Notes: generated by a model from the sequence alone, not told the origin. Numbered from the stretch's first letter, positions 9,192 through 19,734 are shown. The stretch is 64,000 bases of DNA from Colwellia sp. PAMC 21821 (GCF_002077175.1 NZ_CP014943.1:3968001-4032000); one strand, 5' to 3'. Numbers and translations: made by a program.

Positions 9192-11039
9192 ATGACTAAA
9201 ATTTCTATGAACAAAAATATCTTACGCATCACACAACGCATTATCGATCGCAGCAAAGCAAGCCGTGCTGCTTACCTTGATAAAATAGCGGGCGAGAAGT
9301 CAACGACTGTGCATCGCGCTAGCTTATCTTGTGGCAACTTAGCTCATGGTTTTGCTGCGTGTGGTTCAGATGACAAAAATACATTACGTGGTGTTAATCA
9401 CTCTGATGTTGCCATTGTTTCTTCATATAATGATATGCTTTCAGCGCATCAACCATACCAAACGTATCCTGAAATTATTAAAGCGGCAGTAAAAGAAACT
9501 GGTGGTGTAGCGCAATTTGCTGGTGGTGTGCCAGCCATGTGTGACGGTGTAACTCAAGGTCAACCAGGTATGGACTTAAGCCTGATGAGTCGAGATGTTA
9601 TTGCCATGTCGACGGCAGTTGCGTTGTCTCATAACATGTTTGACGGTGCCTTAATGCTAGGTATTTGCGATAAAATAGTCCCGGGCTTAATGATCGCCAG
9701 TATGACATTTGGTCATTTACCAACCGTTTTTGTACCTGCTGGCCCAATGCCATCAGGCTTACCAAATAAAGATAAAGCACGTGTTCGTCAACAGTACGCT
9801 AAAGGTGAAGTTGGCAAAGAAGAATTATTAGAAGCAGAATCTGCGTCTTATCACAGTGCGGGTACTTGTACTTTCTTCGGTACAGCAAACTCAAACCAAT
9901 TAGTAGTTGAAGTGATGGGTTTACATTTACCCGGTGCTTCTTTTATTGCGCCTAATACACAATTACGTGAAGAATTAACCAAAGCCGCCGCGCGTCAAGT
10001 TACACGTTTGACTCAGCAATCTGGCAATTACATGCCGATAGGTAAAATGGTTGATGAACGTTCAATTGTCAATGCCATTGTCGCTTTGTTAGCAACCGGT
10101 GGTTCAACAAACTTAACCATGCACATCATCGCCTTTGCTAAAGCAGCAGGTATTATTATTAACTTCCAAGATTTTAATGATTTATCTGATGCAGTGCCAT
10201 TATTAACCCGAATTTACCCGAATGGTCATGCTGACATTAACCAATTTCAAGAAGCGGGTGGTATGGCATTGCTATTTAAAATGCTTATTGACGCTGGTTT
10301 GGTACATGAAGATGTTGAAACAATTTGTGGTCGCGGCTTAACGCGCTATACCCAACGTCCTGTATTGGAAGATGGCAAGTTAGTTTGGATCGACGGCGCA
10401 GCTAGCTCAGGCGATGACGAGATCATTGCCACTGTTGCAAAACCGTTCAGCAGCCATGGCGGCTTACAAGTCATGAAAGGTAACTTAGGTGTATCAGTGC
10501 TGAAAACTTCATCACTTCGTGAAGGTAGTTTTGTAATAAAAGCACCTGCTGTTGTTTTTGAAGATCAACATGAACTTGATATTGCCTTTAATGCGGGAGA
10601 GTTAGAAAAAGACTTTATCGCGGTTGTGCGTTTCCAAGGCCCGAAAGCCCGTGGTATGCCTGAACTTCATAAATTAACACCACCGTTAGGCGTGTTACAA
10701 GATAAAGGCTTTAAAGTTGCACTAGTAACTGATGGTCGTATGTCTGGCGCTTCTGGTAAAGTTCCTGCGGCTATTCATTTGTGCCCTGAAGCATTAGATG
10801 GCGGCTTAATTTCAAAAATTAAAACCGGTGACATGATTTTACTTGATGGTGAAACTGGCGAACTAACGTTGTTAGTTGAAGAAAGTGAACTTGCTAAACG
10901 TGAAAATGCCATTTTTGAAGTGAATGGCCATCATCAAGGTATGGGCCGTGAACTGTTTGGTTTTATGCGTCGTAACTTAAGCTCTGCTGAAACGGGTGCC
11001 TGTTCACTATTTGATGAGAACTTTCAAGGCGGGCTATAA
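9192..11039 (+). CDS. edd: phosphogluconate dehydratase
   Basis: A 615-residue IlvD/Edd-family dehydratase that converts 6-phosphogluconate to 2-keto-3-deoxy-6-phosphogluconate, the committed Entner-Doudoroff step. Signatures are [12 protein letters not shown] near the N-terminus, [25 protein letters not shown] and the [16 protein letters not shown] segment. The conserved cysteines that hold the Fe-S cluster in Edd are retained in CDGVTQG and [10 protein letters not shown]. The ATG is two bases after the pgl stop, and a second ATG five codons in is also possible. E. coli Edd has 603 residues. Confidence 0.96.
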   Translation: MTKISMNKNILRITQRIIDRSKASRAAYLDKIAGEKSTTVHRASLSCGNLAHGFAACGSDDKNTLRGVNHSDVAIVSSYNDMLSAHQPYQTYPEIIKAAVKETGGVAQFAGGVPAMCDGVTQGQPGMDLSLMSRDVIAMSTAVALSHNMFDGALMLGICDKIVPGLMIASMTFGHLPTVFVPAGPMPSGLPNKDKARVRQQYAKGEVGKEELLEAESASYHSAGTCTFFGTANSNQLVVEVMGLHLPGASFIAPNTQLREELTKAAARQVTRLTQQSGNYMPIGKMVDERSIVNAIVALLATGGSTNLTMHIIAFAKAAGIIINFQDFNDLSDAVPLLTRIYPNGHADINQFQEAGGMALLFKMLIDAGLVHEDVETICGRGLTRYTQRPVLEDGKLVWIDGAASSGDDEIIATVAKPFSSHGGLQVMKGNLGVSVLKTSSLREGSFVIKAPAVVFEDQHELDIAFNAGELEKDFIAVVRFQGPKARGMPELHKLTPPLGVLQDKGFKVALVTDGRMSGASGKVPAAIHLCPEALDGGLISKIKTGDMILLDGETGELTLLVEESELAKRENAIFEVNGHHQGMGRELFGFMRRNLSSAETGACSLFDENFQGGL

Positions 11040-11041
11040 CT

Positions 11042-12058
11042 ATGCCGCAAAGTGAAATAAACATTATTGCTGATATTGGCGGAACCAATATGCGCGTTGC
11101 TCAAATCGACGCGCAGGGCGGTATGACGAATATAACCATTTATGCTTGTGCAGAACACGAAAGCTTAGCGGTGGTGTTAACAGACTTTATTACTCGCCAG
11201 CACTTGGTCGGTAAAAAAATAAATGCCTGTTTAGCTATTGCTTGCCCGGTAGATAAAGATCTTATTGTGATGACGAATCTACCTTGGCAGTTTTCGCAAA
11301 GCCAATTAAAATCACAATTGCAACTTAATGAACTGGTGCTAATTAATGATTTTACGGCAATAGCTCATTCAATTCCGTATTTAGATGCAGATCAAAAAGT
11401 TCAAATAGGCGTTGGTGATGTTATTGCCAACAAACCTATTTCTATCTGTGGCGCTGGTACTGGTTTAGGCGTAGCCAATTTGATCTCAGTAGATTCTGGA
11501 TGGCATAGTTTAAGCGGTGAGGGTGGTCATGTAGATTTTGCACCGGTTGATGAACAAGAAATAGCCATTTTACAATTCCTGTCGAAAAAATATGCTCGTG
11601 TTTCTAGTGAGCAATTATTGTCAGGTTTAGGGATTGAACAAATATATCAAGCCTTGAGTTTTTCAAAAAATGGTGAAGCAACTATGCTGCCAGCCAAAGA
11701 AATAGCTGAAAAAGCTTTATCAGGCAGTTGCTCGTTGTGTGTTGAAACCTTAGCACAATTCTGCCGTATTCTAGGTAGTTTCGCTGGTAATCTAGCGTTA
11801 ACACTAGGCAGTTATGGTGGTGTTTATATTGCGGGTGGAATTGTTCCTCGCTTTATCGAGTTTCTTGCAAGCAGTGATTTTAGAAAAAGATTTGAAGCAA
11901 AAGGGCGGTTATCCAGTTTTAATCAACCTATCCCAACATTTGTTGTAACAGAAGAACAACCCGGCTTACTTGGCGCATCGGCGTATCTTGATCAATATTT
12001 ATCAGAAAAAAGTAAAGCTAATTACACCAACCAAACAACTAACACTACTAGGTATTAA
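11042..12058 (+). CDS. glk: glucokinase
   Basis: A 338-residue glucokinase of the Glk family that phosphorylates cytoplasmic glucose with ATP to glucose-6-phosphate. The phosphate-binding DIGGTN is at 11-16, with VLINDFTAIAHSIP, an ICGAGTGLGVA loop and LSGEGGHVDF. It starts two bases after edd, so the operon both makes glucose-6-phosphate and sends it to the Entner-Doudoroff route. The C-terminal 15 residues are Thr/Asn-rich and probably disordered. Confidence 0.94.
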   Translation: MPQSEINIIADIGGTNMRVAQIDAQGGMTNITIYACAEHESLAVVLTDFITRQHLVGKKINACLAIACPVDKDLIVMTNLPWQFSQSQLKSQLQLNELVLINDFTAIAHSIPYLDADQKVQIGVGDVIANKPISICGAGTGLGVANLISVDSGWHSLSGEGGHVDFAPVDEQEIAILQFLSKKYARVSSEQLLSGLGIEQIYQALSFSKNGEATMLPAKEIAEKALSGSCSLCVETLAQFCRILGSFAGNLALTLGSYGGVYIAGGIVPRFIEFLASSDFRKRFEAKGRLSSFNQPIPTFVVTEEQPGLLGASAYLDQYLSEKSKANYTNQTTNTTRY

Positions 12059-12066
12059 GAGGAATT

Positions 12067-12714
12067 ATGACTTTATCAAATAAATGGCAAATTCAGCCAT
12101 CAGATCTATTTGCAATGGGCCCTATAGTTCCCGTTTTAGTGATAAAAGATGTTAAAGATGCGCTACCAATAGCAGAAGCTTTGTTAGCAGCTGACATAAA
12201 AGTATTAGAAGTGACATTACGTACTCCAGCTGCTTTAGAAGTGATCAGTATCATCGCTAAACATTTACCAGAAGCTGTGATTGGCGCTGGTACGGTAACT
12301 AATCGCGATTTGTTGCAACAGTCTTATGATGCTGGGGCAAAGTTTGCAATAAGCCCAGGTTTAACAAAAGACTTATTACAAGCAGGTAAAGAAGGTAACT
12401 TAGCGTTAATTCCTGGTATTTCTTCTATTTCAGAATTAATGGATGGTATAGACTTAGGTTACGATCACCTTAAGTTCTTCCCTGCAGAAGCATCAGGCGG
12501 TGTTAAGGCACTTCAGTCAATTGGTGGACCATTTCCAGATATTAAATTTTGTCCAACCGGTGGTATTAATTTAAATAACGTTAGAGACTATTTAGCATTA
12601 CCTAATGTGGTTTGTTGTGGTGGTTCTTGGTTAGTGTCTGATGAAATTATTAAAGAAGGTCATTGGCAAGAAATTACTCGCTTAGCAAAACAAGCTCTAG
12701 CGCACGTAAAATAA
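12067..12714 (+). CDS. eda: 2-dehydro-3-deoxy-phosphogluconate (KDPG) aldolase
   Basis: A 215-residue class I aldolase that splits KDPG into pyruvate and glyceraldehyde-3-phosphate, and usually also handles 4-hydroxy-2-oxoglutarate. The Schiff-base lysine is Lys136 in LKFFPAEASGG and the catalytic glutamate is Glu48 in LEVTLRT. An AGAGGAA ribosome site precedes the ATG. It is the last gene of the operon, with a strong terminator about 50 bases beyond the stop. Confidence 0.96.
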   Translation: MTLSNKWQIQPSDLFAMGPIVPVLVIKDVKDALPIAEALLAADIKVLEVTLRTPAALEVISIIAKHLPEAVIGAGTVTNRDLLQQSYDAGAKFAISPGLTKDLLQAGKEGNLALIPGISSISELMDGIDLGYDHLKFFPAEASGGVKALQSIGGPFPDIKFCPTGGINLNNVRDYLALPNVVCCGGSWLVSDEIIKEGHWQEITRLAKQALAHVK

Positions 12715-12761
12715 GCTAGTTAACGCCTACATTCGATCAGTTTAATTGCTGCTCGCGCATG

Positions 12762-12789
12762 AAAAACCAGGCTTTAGCCTGGTTTTTTT
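12762..12789 (+). terminator. rho-independent terminator of the zwf-eda operon
   Basis: An 11-bp perfect stem (AAAAACCAGGC/GCCTGGTTTTT) with a TTTA loop runs into a T tract. It is placed 48 bases after the eda stop. Confidence 0.93.
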
Positions 12790-12821
12790 GTCAATAGAGA
12801 CGGTAGTATATGCTGACAGTT

Positions 12822-12849
12822 ACTTAGAACTTAGAACTTAGAACTTAGC
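12822..12849. repeat. four tandem 7-bp repeats
   Basis: ACTTAGA is repeated three times head to tail, followed by a fourth copy, ACTTAGC. It lies between the eda terminator and the stop of the convergent lipoprotein gene. It looks like slippage-generated microsatellite sequence; no role is evident. Confidence 0.8.
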
Positions 12850-12896
12850 ACTGTGTGGGAACTGCCCGTTAAAGCTTAATGAAAACTTATTTTTAG

Positions 12897-13418
12897 TTAG
12901 ATTTTTGTCTCTGTTAATAGTGGTAGTTCTAATCTCATGCGTTGACTATTGCGGATGAAATTACTCCCAGTTTCTACTAACTCTCTACCTTCTTTTATTA
13001 AAGCTTGGGCTTCAGTCTGTAATTTTTTTGACTTGGTAATCATAGCATTACCTTTTTTTACATCGTCAATAGCATCTTCCCATTTTTCACCAATTACGGT
13101 TAAACGCTCAGCTTCATATTGGATCTCTTTTGGGCTTGTTGAAGCACCAATTTTTTGAGATTCTAGCTGGTAACTTTGTCGAGAACGAATAATGGTATCA
13201 CTAGCTAATTGAATTAAAGCTTCGCCTTCACGTAGCTCTGTACGTGAGTTTTCAAGTACTTTTTCACCTTTGACAATCAGCTTTTCACCTTTCTCAGATG
13301 TTTTTTTGCCTTGCTCCCACATACCATTAGGGTTATTAGCAAAATCACCGAGCTTAGGTGTTGTGGCACAAGCAGTTAGAAAAATAGTGGTTAACGTTAT
13401 AAGTAAAATTTGTCTCAT
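12897..13418 (-). CDS. hypothetical coiled-coil lipoprotein
   Basis: A 173-residue protein with a lipoprotein signal peptide and lipobox LTAC (Cys17). The mature part is charged and helical, with repeated KGEKL-, EGEAL- and EGRELVETG-like segments suggesting a coiled coil. I do not recognise a named family. The ATG at 13418 follows an AAGGA ribosome site at good spacing and puts the signal peptide at the N-terminus; an ATG seven codons upstream lacks this. It is convergent with the eda operon and has no evident functional partner. Confidence 0.7.
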   Translation of the reverse strand: MRQILLITLTTIFLTACATTPKLGDFANNPNGMWEQGKKTSEKGEKLIVKGEKVLENSRTELREGEALIQLASDTIIRSRQSYQLESQKIGASTSPKEIQYEAERLTVIGEKWEDAIDDVKKGNAMITKSKKLQTEAQALIKEGRELVETGSNFIRNSQRMRLELPLLTETKI

Positions 13419-13783
13419 ATTATTTCCTTTAATTCTCATTTATTACTATCGTGAGTTCAAATCTCACAAATGATTTTTTGGTTTTATTTACCGGTATTAT
13501 ACGGATTACGTTGCAAAATAGTTCAAATATATTGATAGCGAGCAAAAAAAGTTAACTTGACTTAACTTGTAGACACTTCATTTAGGTAAGATTTAACAGG
13601 TAGTTAAGAGCGATGAGAAGTAAATATTGGTAAGTTATGGCTATTTGGCCATTTATAAAATCATATTTGTTGTTTTATTTCATGCGTATATTATTTCATG
13701 AGTTTATTACTTTACAGTGTTCATAGCTTTTTACCGCTATACATTTCATAAAAGTATGTCAGTAGTTTAAATTTAGGGTGTAA
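13419..13783. other. intergenic stretch without recognised gene
   Basis: AT-rich DNA between the lipoprotein start and the gapA terminator. It must contain the lipoprotein promoter, but no convincing -10/-35 pair or operator stands out. A short GTGAGTTCAAATCTCAC palindrome at about 13451 resembles a tRNA T-arm but has no tRNA around it. Confidence 0.5.
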
Positions 13784-13808
13784 AAAAGCCAGATTGAATC
13801 TGGCTTTT
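13784..13808 (-). terminator. rho-independent terminator of gapA
   Basis: A 10-bp stem (AAAGCCAGAT region) with a short loop. Read on the minus strand it is followed by a run of Ts, 35 bases after the gapA stop. Confidence 0.85.
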
Positions 13809-13842
13809 AAAGTAGCTTATTGAGCTAAGATAAACTACATGT

Positions 13843-14850
<1,008 letters not shown>

Positions 14851-14875
14851 TTAATACTAAGCTTTAAAAAATTAA

Positions 14876-14890
14876 TGTAGTAAAATTACA
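14876..14890. promoter_or_regulatory. HexR operator upstream of gapA
   Basis: TGTAGTAAAATTACA matches the HexR consensus (TGTARTWAAATTACA) at every outer position. It lies 35-49 bases upstream of the gapA start codon, a promoter-proximal position consistent with repression. gapA-type genes are known HexR targets in other gammaproteobacteria. Confidence 0.8.
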
Positions 14891-15000
14891 CCATTTTAAG
14901 AAAATTACAAGAAATAAATCGACAATAGACGATATAAGTCGATTTAATACTTGTTTAATTGCGTATTGTTACTAAAATACCGAGTATTAAACGTAGTGAT

Positions 15001-15043
15001 TTACTTACGACTTACTTACGACTTACTTACGACTTATTTACGA
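15001..15043. repeat. four 11-bp tandem repeats upstream of gnd
   Basis: The unit TTACTTACGAC occurs three times and a fourth copy has one change (TTATTTACGAG). The 11-bp period is close to one helical turn, so the copies present the same DNA face. It sits 75 bases upstream of the gnd start in the gapA-gnd divergent gap. It could be a binding array or simple replication slippage. Confidence 0.8.
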
Positions 15044-15118
15044 GTGTTTTCCTCAGATTACTATTTCTCTTTGACGATGATGCTATAATGCATTTTATTT
15101 GAATTTTATGGACTTTTT

Positions 15119-16648
15119 ATGATACAGAACAACAGCGTATGCGATATTGGCTTTATAGGCTTAGGCGTAATGGGCAAGAATTTAGTGCTTAACTTGGCTG
15201 ACAATGGCTTTAGTATCGCCGCTTTTGATCTTGATATTAGTAAAGTTGAAGGTGTTATTGAGCAAGATAAAGCTGAAAGTGGCTTATCTACTGCGCGTGT
15301 CATTGGTTGTACTTCTTATACAGAATTACTTTCTCGCTTAAAACCTCCTCACCTTATTGTGTTGTCGGTTCCTGCAGGTGCTCCTGTTGATCAAGTATGT
15401 GAAAACTTGATCGGTGCTGGGATTCAACCCGATGATATTGTAATTGATACTGGCAATAGCTTATGGGTTGATACGGTTGCACGTGAGAAAAAATATAAAA
15501 ATAACTTTATTCTATTCTCATCAGCAGTTTCAGGTGGTGAAGTAGGGGCACGATTTGGCCCCGCATTAATGCCGAGTGGCTCTCCTTACGCTTGGACAAG
15601 AATAAAGCCTATTTGGGAAGCAATTGCCGCGAAGGTAGATGATGAAACCGGTAAACCGATAGAGCGTACGAAGCCCGGTGATATTGTCACAGAAGGGGAA
15701 CCTTGTGCGGCATACATTGGTCCTGCAGGTGCTGGACATTATGTAAAAATGGTACATAACGGTATCGAATATGCTGATATGCAAATTATTTGTGAAGCTT
15801 ATCAAATGTTGCGAGATGGTTTAGCTTTAAACAGCGATGAAATTGCCGATATTTTTGCCTTGTGGAATAAGGGACCATTAGAAAGTTATTTAATGGAAAT
15901 TTCAGTTGAAGTTTTGCGCCATCGTGTGGGCGAAGACCAAACACCGTTAGTTGATTTGATCTTAGACAAAGCGGGTCAAAAGGGTACAGGGCTATGGACT
16001 GCGGTCAGTAGCCTAGAGTTAGGTACTCCCGCACCCACCATAGCGCAAGCTGTTTATGCTCGTTCTATTTCATCATTTAAAGACTTACGTGTTAAAGCTT
16101 CTACTATATTGTCAGGTCCAGAATTAATCACACTTGATAAAAATGAAAAACAGGCATTTATAGCGCAACTTCATGATGCTATTTATAGCGCTAAAATATG
16201 TGCCTATGCTCAGGGCTTTCAATTAATGAAGCTTGCAGAAAAAGAACATGATTGGCAGCTTAATTTTGCCAGTATTGCAAAAATTTGGCGTGCTGGTTGC
16301 ATTATTCGTGCAGCGTTTCTTCAGTCAATCACTGAAGCATTTGAGCGTAATCCTGAATTAGAGAACTTATTGTTAGACGATTTCTTTGCTAAGCAATTAA
16401 GTAAGCACCAAATGAACTGGCGAAAGTCAGTGTCAAACTCTGCCTTAATGGGAATACCAACGGGGGCTATCTCTTCTGCACTATCATATTATGACTCTAT
16501 TCGATGTGCCGTGTTGCCAGCAAATTTATTGCAAGCTCAGCGAGATTTTTTTGGAGCGCATACCTTTGAGCGTATCGATATAAATACAGGTAAAAAGTAT
16601 CATGTTAATTGGTCAACACCAACGCGTGATATGGTCGAATTAGGCTAA
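15119..16648 (+). CDS. gnd: 6-phosphogluconate dehydrogenase, decarboxylating
   Basis: A 509-residue enzyme that oxidatively decarboxylates 6-phosphogluconate to ribulose-5-phosphate with NADP+, competing with Edd for the same substrate. The NADP-binding GLGVMG is at 14-19, the catalytic segment AVSGGEVGARFGPALMPSG follows, and the substrate loop GHYVKMVHNGIEYADMQ is intact. It is about 40 residues longer than E. coli Gnd (468), like the long form seen in Shewanella relatives. It stands alone with its own terminator. Confidence 0.95.
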   Translation: MIQNNSVCDIGFIGLGVMGKNLVLNLADNGFSIAAFDLDISKVEGVIEQDKAESGLSTARVIGCTSYTELLSRLKPPHLIVLSVPAGAPVDQVCENLIGAGIQPDDIVIDTGNSLWVDTVAREKKYKNNFILFSSAVSGGEVGARFGPALMPSGSPYAWTRIKPIWEAIAAKVDDETGKPIERTKPGDIVTEGEPCAAYIGPAGAGHYVKMVHNGIEYADMQIICEAYQMLRDGLALNSDEIADIFALWNKGPLESYLMEISVEVLRHRVGEDQTPLVDLILDKAGQKGTGLWTAVSSLELGTPAPTIAQAVYARSISSFKDLRVKASTILSGPELITLDKNEKQAFIAQLHDAIYSAKICAYAQGFQLMKLAEKEHDWQLNFASIAKIWRAGCIIRAAFLQSITEAFERNPELENLLLDDFFAKQLSKHQMNWRKSVSNSALMGIPTGAISSALSYYDSIRCAVLPANLLQAQRDFFGAHTFERIDINTGKKYHVNWSTPTRDMVELG

Positions 16649-16661
16649 GTTGTCATTTGTA

Positions 16662-16705
16662 CTCTACCCAAGGTTAAATTTACTTGGGTAGAGGTTCTTA
16701 TTTTA
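16662..16705 (+). terminator. rho-independent terminator of gnd
   Basis: An 11-bp perfect stem (CTCTACCCAAG/CTTGGGTAGAG) with a 10-base loop is followed by a T-rich stretch. It begins 14 bases after the gnd stop. Confidence 0.85.
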
Positions 16706-17056
16706 ATTACCTCTCTCCCATAGCTTGAACCTTCAACCTACCAATAAATGCCGCCACATAAGTAAGAAGAAGTAAGAAAAATAAATACTTATTTTATCTT
16801 CGACACCGTGCCAATAAAATTCAACAAAATCGCTAGTATTTATAATGATGTCACTCGACTCTTAAGTAAAAATAGCCCGTATTTAAATGAAATGTATATT
16901 TTTGATTATTTATGCCTGAAAAACGATTGTAACTGGTAGCGAAATAATTCATGTTGGATTACAATATGGACCGAATTTAGTAATTATTTATTACGAATTG
17001 CAGCTTTACATTAAAAACAACCCATCTTCAATTGACTGAAATAAAAGGTTTACGCA
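16706..17056. other. intergenic stretch upstream of the long GAPDH gene
   Basis: About 350 AT-rich bases that must carry the promoter of the following gene. A GTAAT/ATTAC inverted pair near 16979-16994 resembles a HexR half-site pair, but its arms are two bases too far apart for the consensus, so it is not called. Nothing else is evident. Confidence 0.5.
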
Positions 17057-18508
17057 ATGACTTCTCATCTTGAGGAACAATATCAAACTAGTTGGCAAGA
17101 GCGCCAAACGTTCGCTGAAAACATGCAGCCGATCACCGGGCAATTATTTAGAAATAAAGGAATCGAAATTTCTATTTATGGCCGTCCACTAGTTAATGCT
17201 TCTGCTATCGACATTATTAAAGCGCATAGATCAGTGGCTTTACACGAAGAAAATAAATTGCGTTTACGCGAAAGTTTCCCATTTTTACAAGCGTTGGCAA
17301 AAATGGATTTAGCGCCTGCCCGTATTGATGTTGGTAAATTAGCTTATCGTTACTTATTCAAAGGTGAAGCTAATGGTTTGTCAATTGAACAGTTTTTAGA
17401 AAAAGAATTAGCGACAATTATCTCTAAAGGCAGCGACATCCAAGAAACTAAAGACGTTGTACTTTACGGTTTTGGTCGTATTGGTCGTTTATTAGCACGT
17501 TTGTTAATAGAACGTGCAGGCCCTAATGCTAAATTAAACTTACGTGCGATTGTTATCCGTCCAGGTAAAGAAGATGATTTAGAGAAACGTGCTAGTTTAT
17601 TGCGTCGTGATTCAGTCCATGGTGCTTTTAATGGCAGTATTACCATTGATAAAGAAAATAATGTCATTAAAGCGAATGGCGCTTTTATAAAAATTATTTA
17701 TGCTAAATCACCATCTGAAATTGATTACACGGCTTACGGTATCAATAATGCGTTAGTTGTAGATAACACTGGTATTTGGAGTGATGAAGAAGGTTTAGGT
17801 CAGCATCTACAATCTAAAGGCGTTGCTAAAGTATTACTAACAGCACCGGCTAAAGGCGATATTAAAAACATCGTATTCGGCGTAAACGACGACATGATTT
17901 TAGCCGATGACAAAATAATTTCTGCGGCAAGTTGTACAACGAACGCGATTACACCTGTGCTTAAAGCATTAAATGATGAGTTTGGTATTCGCAACGGTCA
18001 TGTTGAAACTGTTCATTCATATACTAACGATCAAAACTTAATTGATAACTACCATCCTTCGCCACGTCGCGGTCGTAGTGCGCCACTAAATATGGTTATC
18101 AGTACTACAGGTGCTGCTAAAGCCGTAGCTAAAGCACTGCCAGAATTGAAAGGTTTGTTAACAGGTAATGCTATTCGTGTTCCTACGCCAAATGTATCAA
18201 TGGCGATCATGAACTTGAATTTGAAAAAAGAGACTGACAAAGCATCTTTGAATGACTACTTACGTAAAATTTCTTTGAATTCTAAACTACAAAACCAAGT
18301 AGATTACACCGCATCTACTGAAATTGTATCAACTGACTTAGTGGGTTCACGTTACGCAGGTGTAGTTGATTCACAAGCAACAATTGTTGACGGTGATCGC
18401 GCTGTACTTTACGTATGGTACGATAATGAGTTTGGTTACAGTTGTCAGGTTGTTCGTGTGATGTTAGCAATGGCTGATATTAACGTACCAACATTGCCAT
18501 TAACATAA
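17057..18508 (+). CDS. gapB: long-form glyceraldehyde-3-phosphate dehydrogenase (GapB-like)
   Basis: A 483-residue GAPDH homologue. A 130-residue N-terminal extension precedes the Rossmann motif GFGRIGR (138-144); catalytic Cys293 in SAASCTTNAITP and His320 in TVHSYTNDQ are retained. The active-site histidine context (SYTNDQ) differs from GapA (ATTATQ), as in GapB/erythrose-4-phosphate dehydrogenase-like enzymes. Such long forms occur in Shewanella and Vibrio beside a normal GapA. A gluconeogenic, NADP-preferring role is plausible but not shown. The extension matches no domain I recognise. No HexR site is clear upstream. Confidence 0.85.
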   Translation: MTSHLEEQYQTSWQERQTFAENMQPITGQLFRNKGIEISIYGRPLVNASAIDIIKAHRSVALHEENKLRLRESFPFLQALAKMDLAPARIDVGKLAYRYLFKGEANGLSIEQFLEKELATIISKGSDIQETKDVVLYGFGRIGRLLARLLIERAGPNAKLNLRAIVIRPGKEDDLEKRASLLRRDSVHGAFNGSITIDKENNVIKANGAFIKIIYAKSPSEIDYTAYGINNALVVDNTGIWSDEEGLGQHLQSKGVAKVLLTAPAKGDIKNIVFGVNDDMILADDKIISAASCTTNAITPVLKALNDEFGIRNGHVETVHSYTNDQNLIDNYHPSPRRGRSAPLNMVISTTGAAKAVAKALPELKGLLTGNAIRVPTPNVSMAIMNLNLKKETDKASLNDYLRKISLNSKLQNQVDYTASTEIVSTDLVGSRYAGVVDSQATIVDGDRAVLYVWYDNEFGYSCQVVRVMLAMADINVPTLPLT

Positions 18509-18564
18509 GCATAACGAACTCGAACTTACTTTGGTATCCATAATGTAGTTCTAGTTTATTGAAT

Positions 18565-18597
18565 AAGCGTTTACTGTGTAGGTAAACGCTTTTTTTA
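18565..18597 (+). terminator. rho-independent terminator of the long GAPDH gene
   Basis: A 10-bp perfect stem (AAGCGTTTAC/GTAAACGCTT) with a 7-base loop is followed by a T tract, 57 bases after the stop. Confidence 0.92.
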
Positions 18598-18706
18598 TAG
18601 CTAATTTTTAATAAAGCCTTAAGTTATAAGGCGAGATGTCGATATAGTCTTTATAGTCATACCAAATTGATTAATTAAGATAATCAACGTTAAAGTAGGG
18701 TAGATA

Positions 18707-18907
18707 ATGTCAGTAGAACTCAATGCAAATAATTCTGTATTTATGAATACCGAAACTATACTCGCGATTAAAAGCGCAAATTTAGCAAAGTCACAAACTG
18801 AGTTAGAAGGTCAGCAGGCGTTGGCACTTATTGCTTCAACCTCGGTAGACAATGTTAGTTTACCTGCGGTAGGTAATACCGGACAAAATATTAATATCAA
18901 AGTATAA
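18707..18907 (+). CDS. small YjfB-like (putative motility protein family) protein
   Basis: A 66-residue protein with no signal peptide or membrane segment. An N-terminal helix (ILAIKSANLAKSQTELEGQQALALIA) and a C-terminal GQNINIKV tail resemble the small YjfB/putative-motility-protein family, whose members often end in a GQN-I motif. Molecular function is unknown. An AGTAGGG ribosome site precedes the ATG. It is a single gene between the GAPDH terminator and the convergent tus operon; no flagellar gene is nearby. Confidence 0.6.
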   Translation: MSVELNANNSVFMNTETILAIKSANLAKSQTELEGQQALALIASTSVDNVSLPAVGNTGQNINIKV

Positions 18908-19107
18908 ATTTTAAAGCTACAAAAATATAAATACGTTAACTTTGCTTCAAAGATTTTAAAGGCTTATTAATTGCCTATGTGTATTAACGCTTTTGAATAT
19001 CGGCTAATAAAAGCATCGGCTATTAAAAACATCGGCTATTAAAAACATCGGCTATTAAAAATATTGAAAGGCCTGAAAGTATATTCTGTATACTAATCGA
19101 CTTGAAT

Positions 19108-19440
19108 TTAAATACACCTTGCCGGTTTCGGTAAGCCAGCATACTTAGTGGCTTGTTTCGCCGGGCCTTCTTTAAACAATCGATACAAATATCGACTGCT
19201 CGCTTTTTCTTCACCAAATTCTGCTTTCATGGCTTTAGTTAAGGCGCGAATAGCAGGTGAAGTATTGTAAGTTAGGTAAAACTCTCGTACAAAGCGAATA
19301 ACTTCCCAATGGGCTTCTAAAAGCTCTATTTCGTCAGTGCTTGCAAGTAAAACAGCTACGTCTTCATTCCATTGTGTAAAATCGAGCAAATAGCCTTGTT
19401 TATCCGTGGCTAAGCTTTGGTTGTTATATATTATTGTCAT
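19108..19440 (-). CDS. tusE: sulfur relay protein TusE (DsrC family)
   Basis: A 110-residue DsrC/TusE protein. TusE accepts persulfide sulfur from the TusBCD complex and hands it to MnmA for 2-thiolation of the tRNA wobble uridine. The conserved penultimate cysteine is present (ending PARCI, Cys109). The ATG overlaps the tusB stop as ATGA, showing coupling; a TTG two codons upstream is less likely. It is the last gene of tusDCBE. Confidence 0.93.
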   Translation of the reverse strand: MTIIYNNQSLATDKQGYLLDFTQWNEDVAVLLASTDEIELLEAHWEVIRFVREFYLTYNTSPAIRALTKAMKAEFGEEKASSRYLYRLFKEGPAKQATKYAGLPKPARCI

Positions 19441-19733
19441 GACCAAGTAATTGAATTGTCGTGTTTAAAAAGTAGTGTGACTACTTCGGTTAATGTGGTT
19501 GCTATAAATACACTATTGGTACTAATTTGTGCTCGTGCATTAGCGTGAAGGCTAATAAAATAAACGCTAAGTTCAGGTTTTTTTTCTAGCGTATCGAGTA
19601 ACAACTTATGACTTAAATTATAACAACCATCATCCATCAATAATATACGGTCTTGCGGCAAAACCATATCAAGGCATTGTGCTAATGCATTGCTGCTATA
19701 ACCTGAACTTCTAATAATATGTAGCATTGCCAT
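19437..19733 (-). CDS. tusB: sulfur relay protein TusB (DsrH family)
   Basis: A 98-residue TusB/DsrH-type subunit of the cytoplasmic TusBCD sulfur-transfer complex. The N-terminal [19 protein letters not shown] and [11 protein letters not shown] segments fit the family. It starts one base after the tusC stop and overlaps tusE by four bases. Confidence 0.88.
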   Translation of the reverse strand: MAMLHIIRSSGYSSNALAQCLDMVLPQDRILLMDDGCYNLSHKLLLDTLEKKPELSVYFISLHANARAQISTNSVFIATTLTEVVTLLFKHDNSITWS

Positions 19734-19734
19734 G

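Noticed and set aside
13447..13470. T-arm-like palindrome GTGAGTTCAAATCTCAC
   Set aside because: No acceptor, D or anticodon stem can be formed around it, so it is not a tRNA gene.
15001..15043. Short CRISPR-like array
   Set aside because: The units are 11-bp direct tandems without spacers, so not CRISPR; no cas gene is present anywhere in the window.
15076..15092. TTGACG and TATAAT upstream of gnd as a promoter
   Set aside because: The two hexamers are only about 7 bases apart, too close for sigma-70.
16979..16994. GTAAT...ATTAC inverted pair before the long GAPDH gene as a HexR site
   Set aside because: The centre-to-centre spacing of the arms is two bases too long and the outer T/A are missing.
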